Positions 10,855 through 19,435 of a stretch of 64,000 nucleotides of DNA are shown piece by piece. This stretch comes from Paramacrobiotus metropolitanus. Its lineage: Eukaryota; Tardigrada; Eutardigrada; Parachela; Macrobiotidae. The stretch lies in contig NW_026570295.1 of the NCBI RefSeq assembly GCF_019649055.1, positions 558,001 to 622,000 of the forward strand, in the 5' to 3' direction. The stretch's first letter is position 1. Each line of letters opens with the position of its first letter. The position numbers and the translations under genes are program-made. The notes under the pieces are model-generated. The model saw nothing but the letters and a program-made list of their open reading frames with translations. It did no database searches and had not been told where the DNA came from.

Positions 10855-11265
10855 CGGGATGTTGTGTAACGCGTATGACCAAGGAACGCGCTGTTATGCA
10901 ACGCGTATTACAAAATGAACGAGCTTAAGCTGCCAAGGAACGCGCTGTTGTGTAACGCGTATGACAAAGGGAATGAGCTTAAGCTGCCAACGAACGCGCT
11001 GTTGTGTAACGCGTATGACAAAGGGAATGAGCTTAAGCTGCCAACGAACGCGCTGTTATGTAACGCGTATGACAAAGGGAATGAGCTTAAGCTGCCAACG
11101 AACGCGCTGTTATGTAACGCGTATGACAGAGGGAATGAGCTTAAGCTGCCAAGGAACGCGCTGTTGTGTAACGCGTATGACAAAAGAATGAGCTTAAGCT
11201 GCCAAGGAACGCGCTGTTGTGTAACGCGTATGACAAGGGGAATGAGCTTAAGCTGCCAACGTGTT
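10855..11265. repeat. 54-bp tandem repeat, about 7 copies
   Basis: The unit contains GCGCTGTTGTGTAACGCG and GAGCTTAAGCTGCC, with few substitutions between copies. Because 54 is divisible by three, long open frames with an 18-residue period appear on both strands; these are artefacts of the repeat. Each unit contains a small imperfect inverted repeat around GTGT (ACAC on the minus strand), also seen in the LTR hairpin at 12542-12571. Confidence 0.95.
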
Positions 11266-11549
11266 AATAGATCGTACCATGGTTGTGTAATGAAAGTGAC
11301 CTTTGTGATGTCATTTGTAATGTACCTTTTTATTACGTGAATGACCAAGCGTGTTATTCTATAATATCAATTGACTAAATATCTCATCGGTGTTTTAGTG
11401 TTTTAAAACTTGCTAATGATAATAGCGGACCTGCCGCTATGCTGCAGCGTATCATTTAGCAATATTGTAAAATAAAACCGTGGTATGGAAAATATTTTAT
11501 GTTGTTAAGAGAGAAAAAAATTTTTGGATTAATGACGTCATAAAATTTG

Positions 11550-11650
11550 GAAAGGTCAATAAAGGTCACTAAAGGTCACACAGAGTGACGTCATAAAGGT
11601 CATCAAAAGGTCACTAAAAGGTCATCAAAAGGTCACTAAAGGTCACGAGG
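11550..11650. repeat. short-period AAAGGTCAC / AAAGGTCATC repeat
   Basis: Eight or so tandem GGTCA-containing units of 10-14 bp occur with two TGACGTCA sites (11533 and 11587), which match a CRE/bZIP consensus. They could be leader enhancers; this is inference. Confidence 0.6.
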
Positions 11651-11732
11651 GGGTCCGTATATTATCCCCTAGGTGAAAATTTACGGCCGGGCATTTTTCC
11701 CGAGTGTATACTGTACGGAATATATATTGTGT

Positions 11733-11758
11733 CTACGAGACTATATACAGTCTCGTAG
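11733..11758. repeat. 10-bp stem inverted repeat
   Basis: CTACGAGACT and AGTCTCGTAG flank a 6-nt loop (atatac). It lies within the gypsy leader; possible RNA structure. Confidence 0.7.
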
Positions 11759-12369
11759 ATTCACCGTAGAAAATGTATAGTAGTGCAAATTCGAAAAATT
11801 ATTATGGCACGGTTTACATAATTATTGTTAAAATTTGTTTATTTTCTTGCAAAATTATAGTTTTGCACTTGCCCCATGTCCGTGGTGTTAGGTGCCGTAG
11901 AATTTGTTGATCTGACCGGAAAAGGTGGGCAGCAAATGTGGGCCGAAAGGATGCCGTCCGTACTGTTATGTGCTGGGGAATATGTAGATTCCAGCAGGAA
12001 AAGGCTGGCAGAAATGCAGGCGGCAGAAAACTGTCCACGGGAAACGCGCAACAGCAGAGTAGGCTGGGAAAGGCGGGCGGAAAATACGGGCAGTTGAATG
12101 CTGACAGTGGCAGATGTGCGATAGTGTGCCGTCCGTGGGAAATGTGCAGTATTATGCCGTCCGTGGAGAATAGGTGGCTGAGGAGTGTAGGGGGAATATG
12201 GCAGGTGCCGCTATTGGGAAGTGCGTGGCTGGAGAGTGAACGGTCAACGGCGGTTAAAATCCATAGGAAGCCGTGTGAGAAAATTGCATTCGTTCCGTGC
12301 TTGGAATTTCCGTGCAGTGAATGTGTGGTATATAAAAAAAACTTTGCCGTGTAAAAGATCGTTACAAAA

Positions 12370-12391
12370 CCACGATCTCGCTACCAATGTA
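12370..12391 (-). other. candidate primer-binding site
   Basis: On the minus strand, directly inside the putative LTR end (...CCTACA), the sequence TTGGTAGCGAGATCGTGG begins. TGGTAGC is what a primer complementary to a tRNA ending GCTACCA would give, as in eukaryotic initiator tRNA-Met. The match decays after about 8-10 bases, so the call is tentative. Confidence 0.4.
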
Positions 12392-12600
12392 GGACAACGG
12401 CCTACTATACAGCATAATCGCACAAAGCCGGCACCATAACTGTATTTAATTATACTCTCTCTCACTCTCTACATGAACATTGCACGAACAAGATTTATAA
12501 AGACGCCGCTCGGTGCGCGTTGCATGCGCCCGAGGCGGAATACATGCCAGCGTTGTGTAACGCTGGCATGTTATACACTCCACACCGCCAACACACCACA
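12392..12600 (-). repeat. candidate 5' LTR of the retroelement
   Basis: In element orientation it would start TGTGGTG and end CCTACA next to the candidate primer-binding site, about 209 bp. It contains a TATA-like TTTATAAA (12493-12500), CT-rich sequence and a perfect 13-bp hairpin (12542-12571). The partner LTR is outside the window, so the borders are inferred from the TG...CA termini only. Confidence 0.4.
12542..12571. repeat. perfect 13-bp stem hairpin with 4-nt loop
   Basis: ACATGCCAGCGTT, loop GTGT, then the exact reverse complement. It sits in the head-to-head junction between the gypsy element and the plus-strand orphan array. It could be an LTR structure or a replication or terminator-like signal. 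Confidence 0.9.
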
Positions 12601-12606
12601 TAATGT

Positions 12607-13404
12607 GTGGTTTACCACACGACTGATGTCGACCAACGACAACTCAGGTCGGTAGTTGAACGGATCACAGAGATCCTCAACGCGGAACCCGAGTACACTC
12701 GGATTGCCACGCCGTCGCCACCTCGCCGAGCAGCACCGACTACAACAGCGGTGATGACTCTGGTCGGCACAACGCCTATGGATAACTTACCGGCCAACTT
12801 GGATATAATTACCCAAGCCGGACAAGACTTAGCCGATATCTTCTACCATCGACTCAGCAGAACCCTCACACGGATGGACCGAGCACTACGACTCGAGTTG
12901 GATTGGGCCGATACTCTAGGCTCATGGGGAACTCCACCGCCAGGTCCGAATCGAGACCGACTCATCGAACCACTTCAGTCGGTGATCGACTACGTCAAAC
13001 AGTACTTGGCAAACCCGAACAAAGCGGGAGCGCCAGCACAAATCCGGGAGAAAACACCTTCTCCAGTCCCATCACCCGGAGTTGACGTAGAACTCCCGTT
13101 CGTGGACAACGCGGTTGACCAAAAGGAAGTCAACATCGGCGAAGTCGAAGCGGTTGACGTCATGGATAGCTCGGAAAACAACTCCGGGAGCTCGACCCCA
13201 ACAACGCCATGGAGAAACAAATGCGCGATGCCTTGGATCAGCAGTATAGCATCTGCTCAAGGCGGGGCGAAGACTTGTGGAAGATTCTCGAGGCTAACCC
13301 ACAAAGGGTTCAGCCGACCTCCACTCAGACGCAGCCGGTCGCTCCGCAACAACCGCTCTAGCCTACATTGGCAGAACAGCGCGAAGCCCTTAACGACAAG
13401 TTAG
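12607..13404 (+). CDS. orphan array segment 1 (about 265 codons)
   Basis: Open frame with coding-like composition (Pro, Thr, acidic residues) and a helical stretch (about residues 65-125, containing LADIFYHRLSRTLTRMDRAL). No ATG starts the frame; the first in-frame ATG is near 12754, so the true N-terminus may lie upstream or be spliced. The reading shifts frame near 13200 into segment 2, where a TAG stop at 13359-13361 also interrupts it. I recognise no family. Codons end heavily in C or G, unlike the surrounding AT-rich DNA. Confidence 0.45.
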   Translation: MVYHTTDVDQRQLRSVVERITEILNAEPEYTRIATPSPPRRAAPTTTAVMTLVGTTPMDNLPANLDIITQAGQDLADIFYHRLSRTLTRMDRALRLELDWADTLGSWGTPPPGPNRDRLIEPLQSVIDYVKQYLANPNKAGAPAQIREKTPSPVPSPGVDVELPFVDNAVDQKEVNIGEVEAVDVMDSSENNSGSSTPTTPWRNKCAMPWISSIASAQGGAKTCGRFSRLTHKGFSRPPLRRSRSLRNNRSSLHWQNSAKPLTTS

Positions 13405-14426
13405 CTCGTACACGGAGGATTGCCGACAGCTTGCAACGCCAAGTTGACTACATGGACGGAACAGATCCGACCATCCGTAACATTCGGACGGCAATCGAAG
13501 ATCAAATACAGATCTCGCGGATGCACATCCAGGACGTACAAGTCGACCTCAAAATTTTACGGCGGAAAAAACTCGAACAATGCCGCAAAGAAACGGAACA
13601 ACACGCATCCGGTTCGCAACAGCCAAACACCTCGAGTCAGCCGACTTCGACAACAGCTCGGATTCAACCTCAGCCGACCTCAACAGCAGGCCTGGCTCAA
13701 CCGAAACCAAAGGAAATGGCCGACCGGGCCATGTCTCTGGCCACAGAAGCTCGGATCATGGAAGCTATACCGGACGCGGACGAATTGTCGAGTACGGTCG
13801 CGCCACATATAGTCAAACTGTTGGCTAAAGTAGCGGAACTTATCACAGAGATGGGGGCCCGCAGAAACTTCTGTGTCGACAACAGCCAAGAAGCGAACGA
13901 CTTGGATCGAGACATCCTGGCATGGGGAAACAACGCTCGGTTTATACGACGACTTTGTCATCCGGACGCCCCACAAACGACCAGGACTCGACAACACTTA
14001 ATCCGAACCACCTCATGGTTGGAGACAAGGGTAAACGAGTACGAGGAAAAGAAGGAACGGGACAAAGAGAAGGAATCGACCAACCTGGCAACAAACGCCA
14101 TGGCCGAAGGTCGGCCGTCTCGGATCACAAAGATCCAGTCGGCTCGGAAACCGACCTTCGATTCTGTCCGACTTCCACCTCCAGCCCCACCAGCCAAACC
14201 CGACCTCGAATGGGTAAAAGCAGTTAACACACAGTTACTGCGAGCGGACGCCGTCATCGTTGAATTGCGAAAAATGATGGACGAAACCGACCAACGGAGC
14301 CCACAATACTGTCAGATCGGTATTAACCTCGGACACTTGGAAGAAACAACGCCAAGGAAGCCCGCTTTATCCTCCGACCAACAACCGTGTGGTTGTCGAA
14401 GAATCAGGAAAGGCTACAAACTTTGA
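13368..14426 (+). CDS. orphan array segment 2 (about 350 codons)
   Basis: It begins with a coiled-coil-like region (residues about 1-70, with EQREALNDKLARTRRIADSL), followed by a Ser/Thr/Gln/Pro linker and a helical region around residues 120-240. It overlaps segment 1 by 37 nt and segment 3 by 40 nt in different frames, so the chain was probably one long frame before indels. No enzyme motif is visible. Confidence 0.5.
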   Translation: MAEQREALNDKLARTRRIADSLQRQVDYMDGTDPTIRNIRTAIEDQIQISRMHIQDVQVDLKILRRKKLEQCRKETEQHASGSQQPNTSSQPTSTTARIQPQPTSTAGLAQPKPKEMADRAMSLATEARIMEAIPDADELSSTVAPHIVKLLAKVAELITEMGARRNFCVDNSQEANDLDRDILAWGNNARFIRRLCHPDAPQTTRTRQHLIRTTSWLETRVNEYEEKKERDKEKESTNLATNAMAEGRPSRITKIQSARKPTFDSVRLPPPAPPAKPDLEWVKAVNTQLLRADAVIVELRKMMDETDQRSPQYCQIGINLGHLEETTPRKPALSSDQQPCGCRRIRKGYKL

Positions 14427-15970
14427 CGGCCATAATTCAGTCCTTCGTAGACGACTTCTACAGGCGGAAGTTAACGGAAGAACAACGTAAGCTGAAGAGG
14501 CCGCCCCCTGCCAAAAAGCCTAAGGTACAACCTGTCAAACCGACACAGGTAGTCCCATCGGTGAGTCACCAAGGCGAGCCGATGGACGACTTACCAGTAC
14601 CAGGACTCGAAGGCGAAGATGAACCGATGGACACATCGGAGGAAGTTGCAGCAACAGAAGCTAGCCGACCTAAACCCCTGGAACGACCAACAACGTTACC
14701 TGGGCTCTCACGAAGAGAACCGCAGAGTGAACGAACACCTTACGAACGACTCATCCTCCAACCAGGTGGATCGAACTCACCGAAATTTGCCGGGAAGCCA
14801 AAACCGACGGATAACATAGAAGAGCACGGTCCACGCAGACGTTTCTTCCCGTCGAAGTCGCCATCACCAGTCAGGACCAAGGAACAACTCTTGGAATTCC
14901 TAAAGGCGACTCCGTCTTCCTTACCCCCGGCTGAAGAGAAGCCGAGCCCGTCACGGAAAGTGATGGGGACGAAGGCCTTATTTACTCCTGGCGTCCACAA
15001 GAAATTGGTCAGCCAAGCCAAAACATTGGACCTTCAACGGATACTTTATGAAGCACAACTCCAAGGAGGTATCCGAGATCGAACCATGACGGAGGAGCAA
15101 CAGACTCAAATGGCCCAAAAGATCCACGCTACGATCCAGAATAGGGACAAAGTCCTGAGACGGTTAGTGACTCTAAGATGCGGAAAGCAGGAGTTACGAC
15201 AACTCCCGCTGGATCCGAACATGATCCAAACAATCCAACGTCTCCGCAACCCCAGCATCAACCCAGGCGCCTATACGCTGGAGATTCAACCTCGGCCCGG
15301 AGAAGAGGTAACCGAGAAGATTCCGATAACCATGTCGGATAGTAGCGAGGAACAGGAGAATGCGGGTGACATCGACTCCGATGACTCCATTCAACAGAAG
15401 GCAGCGGTACCACCGAAGGGATCCACGCCGAAACGAGGTAGATCGCCGGTAAAACAGATTTCGCCGAACCGATCAGCATCCCAGCCGACTAAGCTGCCAA
15501 GTCAACCGACGATTGAAAAACCACTTAGGTTCTCACCTCGGAATACTCCGACGAAACCGAAGAAAACCCAAAAGGAGATGGACACAACATCCCCCTCAGA
15601 GGCGCGAGTCGAAACTACGGTCGAAAAATTACCACAAAGGGACGAACCGACCTCGATGCACTCCGGCCCACGTCTAGCATTTGACGAGTCTCGAACGAAC
15701 GAGCCGGTAGACGAGTCGGTTAACATATCGACCAAACGGAGTACGGCTAAGGAGAAGCCACCCCACGACTCGTCGCGTGAATTCCATGACGACCCGGCCT
15801 TACGACATGTAAAGGACCTAACGAGGTCCAAACAGGATGCCTGCATCGACATGGCATATCCGGAGGACAGGGAACTCTGGCACTCGTTGAGAATCCGACG
15901 TGCCAGCACAGTCGGAAACACTACGGAAGCGACCACGACCGACTTACCGAGAAAATGGCCGACGTCATGA
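14387..15970 (+). CDS. orphan array segment 3 (527 codons)
   Basis: Highly Pro/Lys/Ser/Thr/Glu-rich low-complexity sequence with a short predicted-helical block near residues 215-290 (LVSQAKTLDLQRILYEAQLQ). It continues from segment 2 after a frameshift near 14370 and passes into segment 4 near 15960. No homologue is recognised; composition suggests an intrinsically disordered structural or nucleic-acid-binding protein, which is inference. Confidence 0.5.
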   Translation: MWLSKNQERLQTLTAIIQSFVDDFYRRKLTEEQRKLKRPPPAKKPKVQPVKPTQVVPSVSHQGEPMDDLPVPGLEGEDEPMDTSEEVAATEASRPKPLERPTTLPGLSRREPQSERTPYERLILQPGGSNSPKFAGKPKPTDNIEEHGPRRRFFPSKSPSPVRTKEQLLEFLKATPSSLPPAEEKPSPSRKVMGTKALFTPGVHKKLVSQAKTLDLQRILYEAQLQGGIRDRTMTEEQQTQMAQKIHATIQNRDKVLRRLVTLRCGKQELRQLPLDPNMIQTIQRLRNPSINPGAYTLEIQPRPGEEVTEKIPITMSDSSEEQENAGDIDSDDSIQQKAAVPPKGSTPKRGRSPVKQISPNRSASQPTKLPSQPTIEKPLRFSPRNTPTKPKKTQKEMDTTSPSEARVETTVEKLPQRDEPTSMHSGPRLAFDESRTNEPVDESVNISTKRSTAKEKPPHDSSREFHDDPALRHVKDLTRSKQDACIDMAYPEDRELWHSLRIRRASTVGNTTEATTTDLPRKWPTS

Positions 15971-16521
15971 AGCGCATGGGAGAACATTACCGGGCGGAAA
16001 AGAGTCGACCTAACGTTCTACAAACGGCTATGCCGACTCGACACAAAGTCACCGCCCCGGAACCCAAGTCGACAAAGAAGACGGTACAGCAACCCGTCGT
16101 TAAGATGAAAGTTCCCCCTCGGACCAGACAACCTTCCGTCCAGATCGACGATGATCTCGACGCACGAGTCATCAACTCAGCCAACTCCGCAAAATCCCAT
16201 AAAGATAAACGGAAGGCCAAGAAAGAAGCAGCGAAACAGCCCATTAAACCGCAACCAACCGAAATACAGAAGAAACCCATAAAGTCGGAAGCCAAGGAGC
16301 CGACCAAACCGAAGTCGGACTCAATGGTGAAGACGCCGAAGCCTAACCCGGCTAAACGACACAAGTCATCCGACGATTTGGATATTTCGGATGCCGGCCC
16401 ACAAAGGACCGAGCAGAAGGAGAAGGCTCAACAACCGCACGACAAGGAGGCGGTAGAACGTAAATTCCAAGAAGTCATGGAGCGAGCCGGCACAAAGCCG
16501 ACTAAAACTCCAGCAGGTTGA
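15955..16521 (+). CDS. orphan array segment 4 (188 codons)
   Basis: Very Lys-rich disordered region (SHKDKRKAKKEAAKQ, many PTK/PK repeats), probably nucleic-acid binding. It ends at a TGA (16519-16521). The same frame reopens immediately as segment 5, so this stop is a point-type interruption of a longer frame. Confidence 0.5.
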   Translation: MADVMKRMGEHYRAEKSRPNVLQTAMPTRHKVTAPEPKSTKKTVQQPVVKMKVPPRTRQPSVQIDDDLDARVINSANSAKSHKDKRKAKKEAAKQPIKPQPTEIQKKPIKSEAKEPTKPKSDSMVKTPKPNPAKRHKSSDDLDISDAGPQRTEQKEKAQQPHDKEAVERKFQEVMERAGTKPTKTPAG

Positions 16522-18309
16522 CCACAAAAATCGTCCAAACCGCGGACTTCGACTGAAGAACTCCAGCCTTCCACATCAAAACCACACTCCGATGTGGAGT
16601 CCGACTTGATCTCGGACATTGAAGATAAGGATTCAGTCTCCGACAATGGAGAAGGGGACCCCTATGAAGGATTCAAAGGCGATCTAAAAGAAATCTTCAA
16701 TCACGGAGCGGACACTGACGAATCACAGTGGCCAGCCTCGGACGACGTACGTGAACGCCTTCCGGACGAACAGCCGGACGACCCGGTTGATACGTTAATC
16801 CGTACCGTCCGAGTACACGTAGAAGTCGTAAGGAGCATTGAAAACGCCAGGAAAAACGGCGTGGACATTTACCAAACCTTGGTCCCAGATCTGTCGAACA
16901 ACATCCAGGTCGGAGGCGAAACCGGAAAATGGTTGACACATCAACTTATGATGCAGATCGTCGCCTGGACTCTGGATTACGGATTATCAGTCGCCGTTCA
17001 CCGACAATGGGGACGGATGGCTGAACTGCTCCCACCGGACCTTATCAAAGCGCTCAGAAGTGAAGCCGCAAGGAACCAGGACGACACACCGACTAGAATT
17101 GCACGGTGTATCGGATACATTCGGAATCCCCGCGGATCGACATTGGTCCAAATTGCCCGTGTATATAACGTGATGTACATGGATAAAAAGGGGAATATCG
17201 ACGAAATTATCATGAATAGGATAGGCGACCGAATCGCGTCCCTGGTCGAGCAACATACTCTCCAGACGACTAACGCAGAACGCGACGTACCGGTACGGTA
17301 CACCGTGCCTAACTTCATACCGGAACAACATCGGCGTGAATTCAATTTCCGGATGTCTTATGTCAACACGGACAAACCTCCGGCGGGCACGGAACCTACC
17401 GAAGAGTATAGCGACTCCAACGAACAACCGTCGGATGATGCAGCCAACCTGCTGCACATAGCTCGAACGGCTGGACAGTGGTCACAAAGACGAGTCCAAG
17501 TCCTACCCCGACCCCGAGCACCTCATGAGCCGACAACATATGTCGGCACGGCATCAGCCCCGACGGGACGAGCAAGTACTGCCAAACCAACTCGGAGTGC
17601 TAAGGGACGGTTCATACCGAAGGACGTACAGTCACTACCACCGTCCTCGCCCATGGAAATTTCGCCAGAACCGGAAGACTTGACCCAACAGAAGGGAAAG
17701 TCGAGGTCGGCCAAGACGAAGTCGACTAAGCCGGCTAAGAAGAAGGAACCGAAGTCATCGGAATTGATCTCGTCATCCGAGGAAGAAACTGATGACGATG
17801 ATGACGACGACGATTTCCAAACACCTGGGATCGCCAAAGACGATGACGACGACGACGACGAGAATGGTAAACCTCCACCACCGTCGGCCCCAGCACCTCA
17901 ACAGCAGGGCGAACCGGAAATACCGGATAAACAACCTGAAGAGAAGGATAGCGGCGACAAAGCCGACGACTCCAGAAGCAACGAAGATGAAGGTGGAGTA
18001 TACGTCCCTCGTCAGTATGGTAAACGAATACCACTGACGCCCGACTCCGACCACCGGCCACTTCTTTCCGAGTTCAACGAAGACACGATAGAGGTCTTGC
18101 CGGACGATATTCCCCCATTGGCCAACGTAAGGCTGAAGTATACCGGCATTAAATCGGCTTCGCGACCGAAGCCGAGCGTCTCGGCATACGACGCGGGATG
18201 GATGTATACTTTCACCGCCCTGAAGGCCCTGGCTACACGGACCGAAATTCGCCACACCGAGGATAGCCTTCAAACTCCTCCAACACTGGAAGGTAGACGA
18301 GAAGGGTGA
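16522..18309 (+). CDS. orphan array segment 5 (about 595 codons; first in-frame ATG 16594)
   Basis: In the same frame as segment 4 after its TGA. It has an acidic N-terminus, then a globular, helix-rich core (about residues 65-235, with VRVHVEVVRSIENARKNG and LMMQIVAWTLDYG). A Pro/Ser/Lys tail and a run of Asp residues (about 17785-17860) follow. The core is the most gag- or capsid-like fold in the array by composition, but no recognised motif supports that. The frame shifts near 18300. Confidence 0.5.
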   Translation, partial: PQKSSKPRTSTEELQPSTSKPHSDVESDLISDIEDKDSVSDNGEGDPYEGFKGDLKEIFNHGADTDESQWPASDDVRERLPDEQPDDPVDTLIRTVRVHVEVVRSIENARKNGVDIYQTLVPDLSNNIQVGGETGKWLTHQLMMQIVAWTLDYGLSVAVHRQWGRMAELLPPDLIKALRSEAARNQDDTPTRIARCIGYIRNPRGSTLVQIARVYNVMYMDKKGNIDEIIMNRIGDRIASLVEQHTLQTTNAERDVPVRYTVPNFIPEQHRREFNFRMSYVNTDKPPAGTEPTEEYSDSNEQPSDDAANLLHIARTAGQWSQRRVQVLPRPRAPHEPTTYVGTASAPTGRASTAKPTRSAKGRFIPKDVQSLPPSSPMEISPEPEDLTQQKGKSRSAKTKSTKPAKKKEPKSSELISSSEEETDDDDDDDDFQTPGIAKDDDDDDDENGKPPPPSAPAPQQQGEPEIPDKQPEEKDSGDKADDSRSNEDEGGVYVPRQYGKRIPLTPDSDHRPLLSEFNEDTIEVLPDDIPPLANVRLKYTGIKSASRPKPSVSAYDAGWMYTFTALKALATRTEIRHTEDSLQTPPTLEGRREG

Positions 18310-19040
18310 TTGGCGACAACTAAGCCAGAATAACGTCCGACATTATTGCGACTTGGGATACCATGCACGGAAGCTGATACGTACGTACACCAGCGGAAAG
18401 CGGATGTACTGCGGAGCTCCCATCGGCCCAGAGAGACCCGGCCCCTTCAACATATGAAGGATGGATACACGCCATCGAAGCGTGCATGGGAATGTCTTGG
18501 CATCCTGAAGGACTGACTCGTGGAGAAATACTCCACCAACTCATAGCACGGTTCGAGTTCGAATGGAGAACAGCAGAACCTCAGTTAGTCGACCCCAAAT
18601 ACAAGGCCAAACCGGATATGACCGCAGGACGAAAGGAATATTCCCTGGAAGACGACTTGGAATTCGTCCTATCGAAGGCGCTCTATCAACAACGATTCGC
18701 CACAAACACCGACCAAATCCAGGGCGGTTAACGGTTTATCGCCCTAAACCCGTCAACTCATCGGTACGGACATCTACCGAAGGAACGACTGTTCTCGGCA
18801 CAAGCAACCGAGTTGGCCGACTCGCACCAAGCAAGTCGGCCGGAGTCGACAGAAGCACCTACGCGGGAATGAGGAAACGCAGAACGCGTTGGAGGAGTGG
18901 CATAACCGACCTTCCTCCAGTGACACCACATCGGCGTCATCGACCAACAGAAGTCGACGTACCTCATAGACGACCACAAAGGCGTCTTGGACCAGTTCGA
19001 GAACCGACCTGGCCCGACCGTAGTAATTATAGGGTGTAAC
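18310..19040 (+). CDS. orphan array segment 6, heavily broken
   Basis: Coding similarity of style continues in changing frames. WKVDEKGDWRQLSQNNVRHY with a C..GYH and a later Cys appears at about 18285-18440. The frame with ATG at 18486 then runs 81 codons (HPEGLTRGEILHQLIARFEF) to a TAA at 18729-18731. Pro/Ser/Arg-rich pieces follow in at least two frames. The remnant cannot encode one protein as read. Confidence 0.35.
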
Positions 19041-19087
19041 TTATAGGACGCAACCGAGAAACGGTTTGCTTACTTTTCTTTTGACAG

Positions 19088-19435
19088 ACTCGTACGGAAG
19101 CTTATACGGGGGACTGCCGACAGTGCAGGGATAACGCGACACGGGACAACAACAGATTGCCATTTGCGGAATGCATCGTTTCCTTCACCAACGAACGGGT
19201 TACCGGTACTGGACCGCGGATGCGAGCTCAGGCAGCGGCACTTTACATTAATGTTGTCGCTGGAAACCTGAGCGCGTACCCGTACATAGCCCGGAATGAA
19301 ACTCTGGTGGACCAGCTGCAGGCTCATGAACAGGACAACCTGGACACAACATGGACCAACATGAACACCCATCCAGCGCCAACGAAGTCAGGACCCGAGT
19401 TGGGCAGGAACCGTACCACCAGTCTTGACAGATAG
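19088..19435 (+). CDS. orphan array segment 7a, Cys-containing
   Basis: A short frame with C-x2-C then a third Cys (DCRQCRDN ... FAECIVSF) and a helical stretch (MRAQAAALYINVVAG). It precedes segment 7b by an overlap and was probably joined to it. No family is recognised. Confidence 0.35.
   Translation, partial: TRTEAYTGDCRQCRDNATRDNNRLPFAECIVSFTNERVTGTGPRMRAQAAALYINVVAGNLSAYPYIARNETLVDQLQAHEQDNLDTTWTNMNTHPAPTKSGPELGRNRTTSLDR

Larger units (their letters stand above)
10330..12391 (-). other. 2 kb untranslated leader of the retroelement
   Basis: No conserved coding frame is visible between gag and the putative primer-binding site. Contents are 54-bp tandem repeats (about 10855-11265), GTCAC/GGTCA tandem motifs near 11560-11650, an inverted repeat at 11733-11758, and three copies of ATGCCGTCCGT-like sequence between 11948 and 12165. 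Short plus-strand frames here show no family features. The leader is unusually long for a gypsy element. Confidence 0.55.
1..12600 (-). mobile_element. Ty3/gypsy retroelement with env-like and accessory frames (3' end off the window)
   Basis: Read on the minus strand, the order is putative LTR, primer-binding site, long leader, gag, protease, RT, RNase H, integrase, env-like glycoprotein and accessory frames. That is the Ty3/gypsy pol order with the added env of errantivirus-type elements. The 3' LTR is not visible, so the element continues left of position 1 and LTR age cannot be judged here. The coding part is broken by about six frameshifts (near 7435, 7130, 6200, 5015, 3300 and 2700), with almost no in-frame stops from substitutions. 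This copy therefore cannot make an intact Pol or Env as read, unless the indels are assembly errors. A plus-strand orphan coding array starts directly beyond its LTR end. Confidence 0.9.

Noticed and set aside
10855-11265. CRISPR-like look of regularly spaced repeats
   Set aside because: There are no unique spacers; the whole 54-bp unit repeats, and the genome is animal.
10908-11348. Long open frames on both strands over the 54-bp repeats
   Set aside because: The period is a multiple of three, so all frames stay open; there are no coding features beyond the repeat.
13680-18257. Minus-strand open frames opposite the orphan array
   Set aside because: They are shadows of the G/C-ending codons of the plus frames and lack consistent composition or overlap logic.
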